From NCBI GenBank assembly GCA_964035575.1, contig OZ037849.1, forward strand, positions 1,426,001 to 1,490,000: a stretch of 64,000 bases of DNA. Reading direction: 5' to 3'. Position numbers and translations under genes: made by a program. This stretch comes from Rhynchopus sp. YZ270_cl-10. Taxonomy: Eukaryota > Euglenozoa > Diplonemea > Diplonemida > Diplonemidae. The notes below the pieces were generated by a model, which worked only from the letters and a program-made list of their open reading frames with translations, searched no databases and was not told the origin of the DNA. Of this stretch, positions 62,486-64,000 are shown in pieces. Position 1 is the first letter of the stretch. Each line of letters starts with the position of its first letter.

Positions 62486-63108
62486 CAGCGTTATGTGTCG
62501 TGTTGTGAATACGTTTGAAGCACAATGTGTTGTTCTGTTTACAGACTGAAACTAATATTCTTCAGGCAGAACCTGCCCTTGAGCAGTATTAAGCATTTTC
62601 TTGTAAGATAAGGTGTGCCTTATAAACTTATCGCAGATGTGCACGAGAGGTGCATTTGGCCCAATATTTTTTTATCGTATGTATGCGTTTTTTTTTTAAA
62701 GTTTTTTCCAAGGACAGTAATAGTATCGTGCTGCAGTATTTGTTGGTGTGGCTGAAAGGGGGGTGCTATTTTCTGCTATTTTCTGCTATTCTGGGCATCT
62801 GGATTTTTTGGTGCGGCTGAAGGAGGTGCTATTTTGTGCTATTTTCTGCTATTTTGCACACCATTTGTTGTTTCTTTTTTCTTCTTATTCTCATTTGTCT
62901 TCAAAGTCTTATTCTTGAAAAGTATGAACATTTCTACATTTTTGAAAACATTTTTCAAACTTTCAGACATTTTTATTTTTGGTGGAAGCGTACAACTAAC
63001 AAACTCTCCCCTTGTTTCGTTTCCCGTTTTCCTGTGTGAAGATAGCTATTGACACCATGTTTTTCTTAGACATGATACTGACATATCTGAGACAATCTTT
63101 TAGTGCCA

Positions 63109-63345
63109 ACCAAGGTACACTGTCACGAGAGATTTCTTAAAGAATATGCAGCCTTCTTTGTGTATTCTCATGGCTTCTTACAACCCTAGTGACACAAATG
63201 TGTCCACAAGCTAGCATATTCCTGCTCAGAGTTTTCTTTCTTCAAATGTCAACCTCGAAATAGGTGTAAAGACCACATGCTTTTGGGTCCACTTAAGGGC
63301 GCACTACTGTTGACGAGAGGGGCTTTTTTTGTATTTCAAGTCAAA
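63109..63345 (+). repeat. Dispersed repeat R2, copy 3, split
   Basis: The left part, 'accaaggtacactgtcacga', ends at about 63130; the right part, 'gacgagaggggcttttttt' with 'gtatttcaagt', is at 63312-63345. 'gatttctt' and 'aatttctt' follow the two parts, suggesting an insertion or partial duplication. Confidence 0.5.
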
Positions 63346-63541
63346 TTTCTTAACCTACCAACACGCCCCCTTCTGCCCGTTCCCCCGCCCCCCCAATAAA
63401 GATGAAAGAATACAACGACGTCCACGGACCACGTCCTGTATGATATGTGAAGATAAACCTAACGAGCCCTCTCTCTGTTTTTTTGTCCTCTCCGCGTACC
63501 CCTTTCTCCATAATCTCCCCACGGTGTGTCTGGGGTAAAAT

Positions 63542-64000
63542 CAGTTCTTCATCTGTTCGACTGCGGGTCTGCTGTTCACTCTGCTTGGTTTCCTCGCCAC
63601 TCTTAATTCGCAGATGAACCACAGGACAGAACTAACTGGATCAGTTCTCGCGATTATTGCTCTCGGGACAGGTGTGTGTGTCGTGCTGTGCCGGGTTCCT
63701 TTGACAACACCCATTGTGGTGGGCATACTGTACATGCTTACGAGTGCTATGCTGTTGTGGGACTTGACTGCCCGTGCATTCTCTCATGTACAGTGGCCCC
63801 TGCTTGTGCTGGCTATCGACTTCCTGCTTGTGATGCAGGTTCCCACACGGTACACCCTGGGTCTTGTGTGTTTCCTTGTGATATGGTTGGTTGTGCTTGC
63901 TGTTGAGGAGAGCTTCAGGTTTGGCCTGTTCGACATGTCCTGGATGCCACCCCAGCAAGGCGAGTACGGACGGCATAAGCACAAAGACGACCGCTTTTCC
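63542..64000 (+). CDS. Cyclase family member, membrane module only (cut by window edge)
   Basis: The frame reads QFFICSTAGLLFTLLGFLA, then LCRVPLTTPIVVGILYM, FLLVMQVPTRYTLGLVCF and AVEESFRFGLFDMSW, i.e. helices 1-5 of the family, and runs off the window, so A or B type cannot be told. The usual N-terminal ~25 residues (MGMQCLNGVLSLDGTLS-like) are not found directly upstream: homology begins at about 63542, just after 'taaaatcag'. Either an exon boundary lies here, with an upstream first exon I cannot identify, or the 5' end is lost. It is the most diverged membrane module in the window. Confidence 0.7.

Larger units (their letters stand above)
61091..63541. other. Gene-poor AT-rich region
   Basis: No supported gene. 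Holds the second copy of the 105-bp repeat, a tandem duplication at about 62752-62860 ('ggtgctattttctgctattt'), and R2 sequences at 63109-63130 and 63312-63345. The last 60 bases are pyrimidine-rich and lead into a cyclase membrane region. Confidence 0.5.

Overview
This window is nuclear DNA of a unicellular eukaryote. It carries a cytosolic HSP70, a 60S ribosomal protein (uL15/L27a), a gene with two GT-AG introns, and many non-autonomous DNA transposons and short-unit satellites. Every recognisable host gene (about 19 loci) lies on the + strand. The only coding evidence on the - strand comes from transposases. Most genes are intronless, and most starts are preceded by a C- or pyrimidine-rich tract ending in AG. 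One-way gene order with leader-acceptor-like sites, together with a cyclase catalytic domain of the trypanosomatid/fungal type, suggests a euglenozoan. The conventional introns argue against a typical kinetoplastid, so a diplonemid- or euglenid-like protist is my best guess. This is inference and the lineage is not proven.

The dominant content is a tandem family of 13 six-helix membrane cyclase-like genes (1-48 kb, with one more entering at the right edge). There are two architectures. 'Type B' (9909, 13917, 37746, 43038, 45907) has a six-helix module, a class III adenylate cyclase domain with a full set of catalytic residues, and a second degenerate cyclase domain. 'Type A' (left edge, 3697, 6156, 18897, 21276, 24317, 26600) has the same six-helix module but only one degenerate cyclase domain, related to the second domain of type B. 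Its metal-binding and transition-state residues look lost. The copies share spacers, leaders and a 3' motif, and two spacers behind type A genes still hold the remains of a type B 3' end. The cluster therefore seems to evolve by duplication, tail loss and recombination. Two copies are frameshifted and one is truncated with a foreign tail.

Layout: 0-0.6 kb end of a type A gene; 1.25-3.1 kb HSP70; 3.7-28.4 kb cyclase array (A, A, B truncated, B, A broken, A, A, A) with a 2.1-kb foldback element at 16.4-18.5 kb; 29-30 kb ankyrin-repeat gene; 30-37.5 kb a transposon-rich desert (an intact Tc1/mariner, several TIR/MITE elements including one nested in another); 37.7-39.9 kb frameshifted type B; 39.9-42.7 kb satellite and MITEs; 43.0-48.1 kb two intact type B genes; 48.3-50.3 kb an FKRP/LicD-like Golgi-type transferase; 51.5-51.9 kb a pogo-like transposase remnant; 52.0-52.5 kb ribosomal protein uL15; 52.9-57.6 kb a three-exon coiled-coil gene; 58.4-59.7 kb a zinc-ribbon/low-complexity protein; 59.7-63.5 kb a gene-poor stretch with a second satellite; 63.5 kb to the end, the membrane part of another cyclase.

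How the genes may work together: type B proteins would make cAMP in response to something sensed through the membrane module, and type A proteins, with the same membrane module but a dead cytosolic domain, could pair with them as regulatory or decoy subunits. The sequence shows the architecture; the pairing is a hypothesis.
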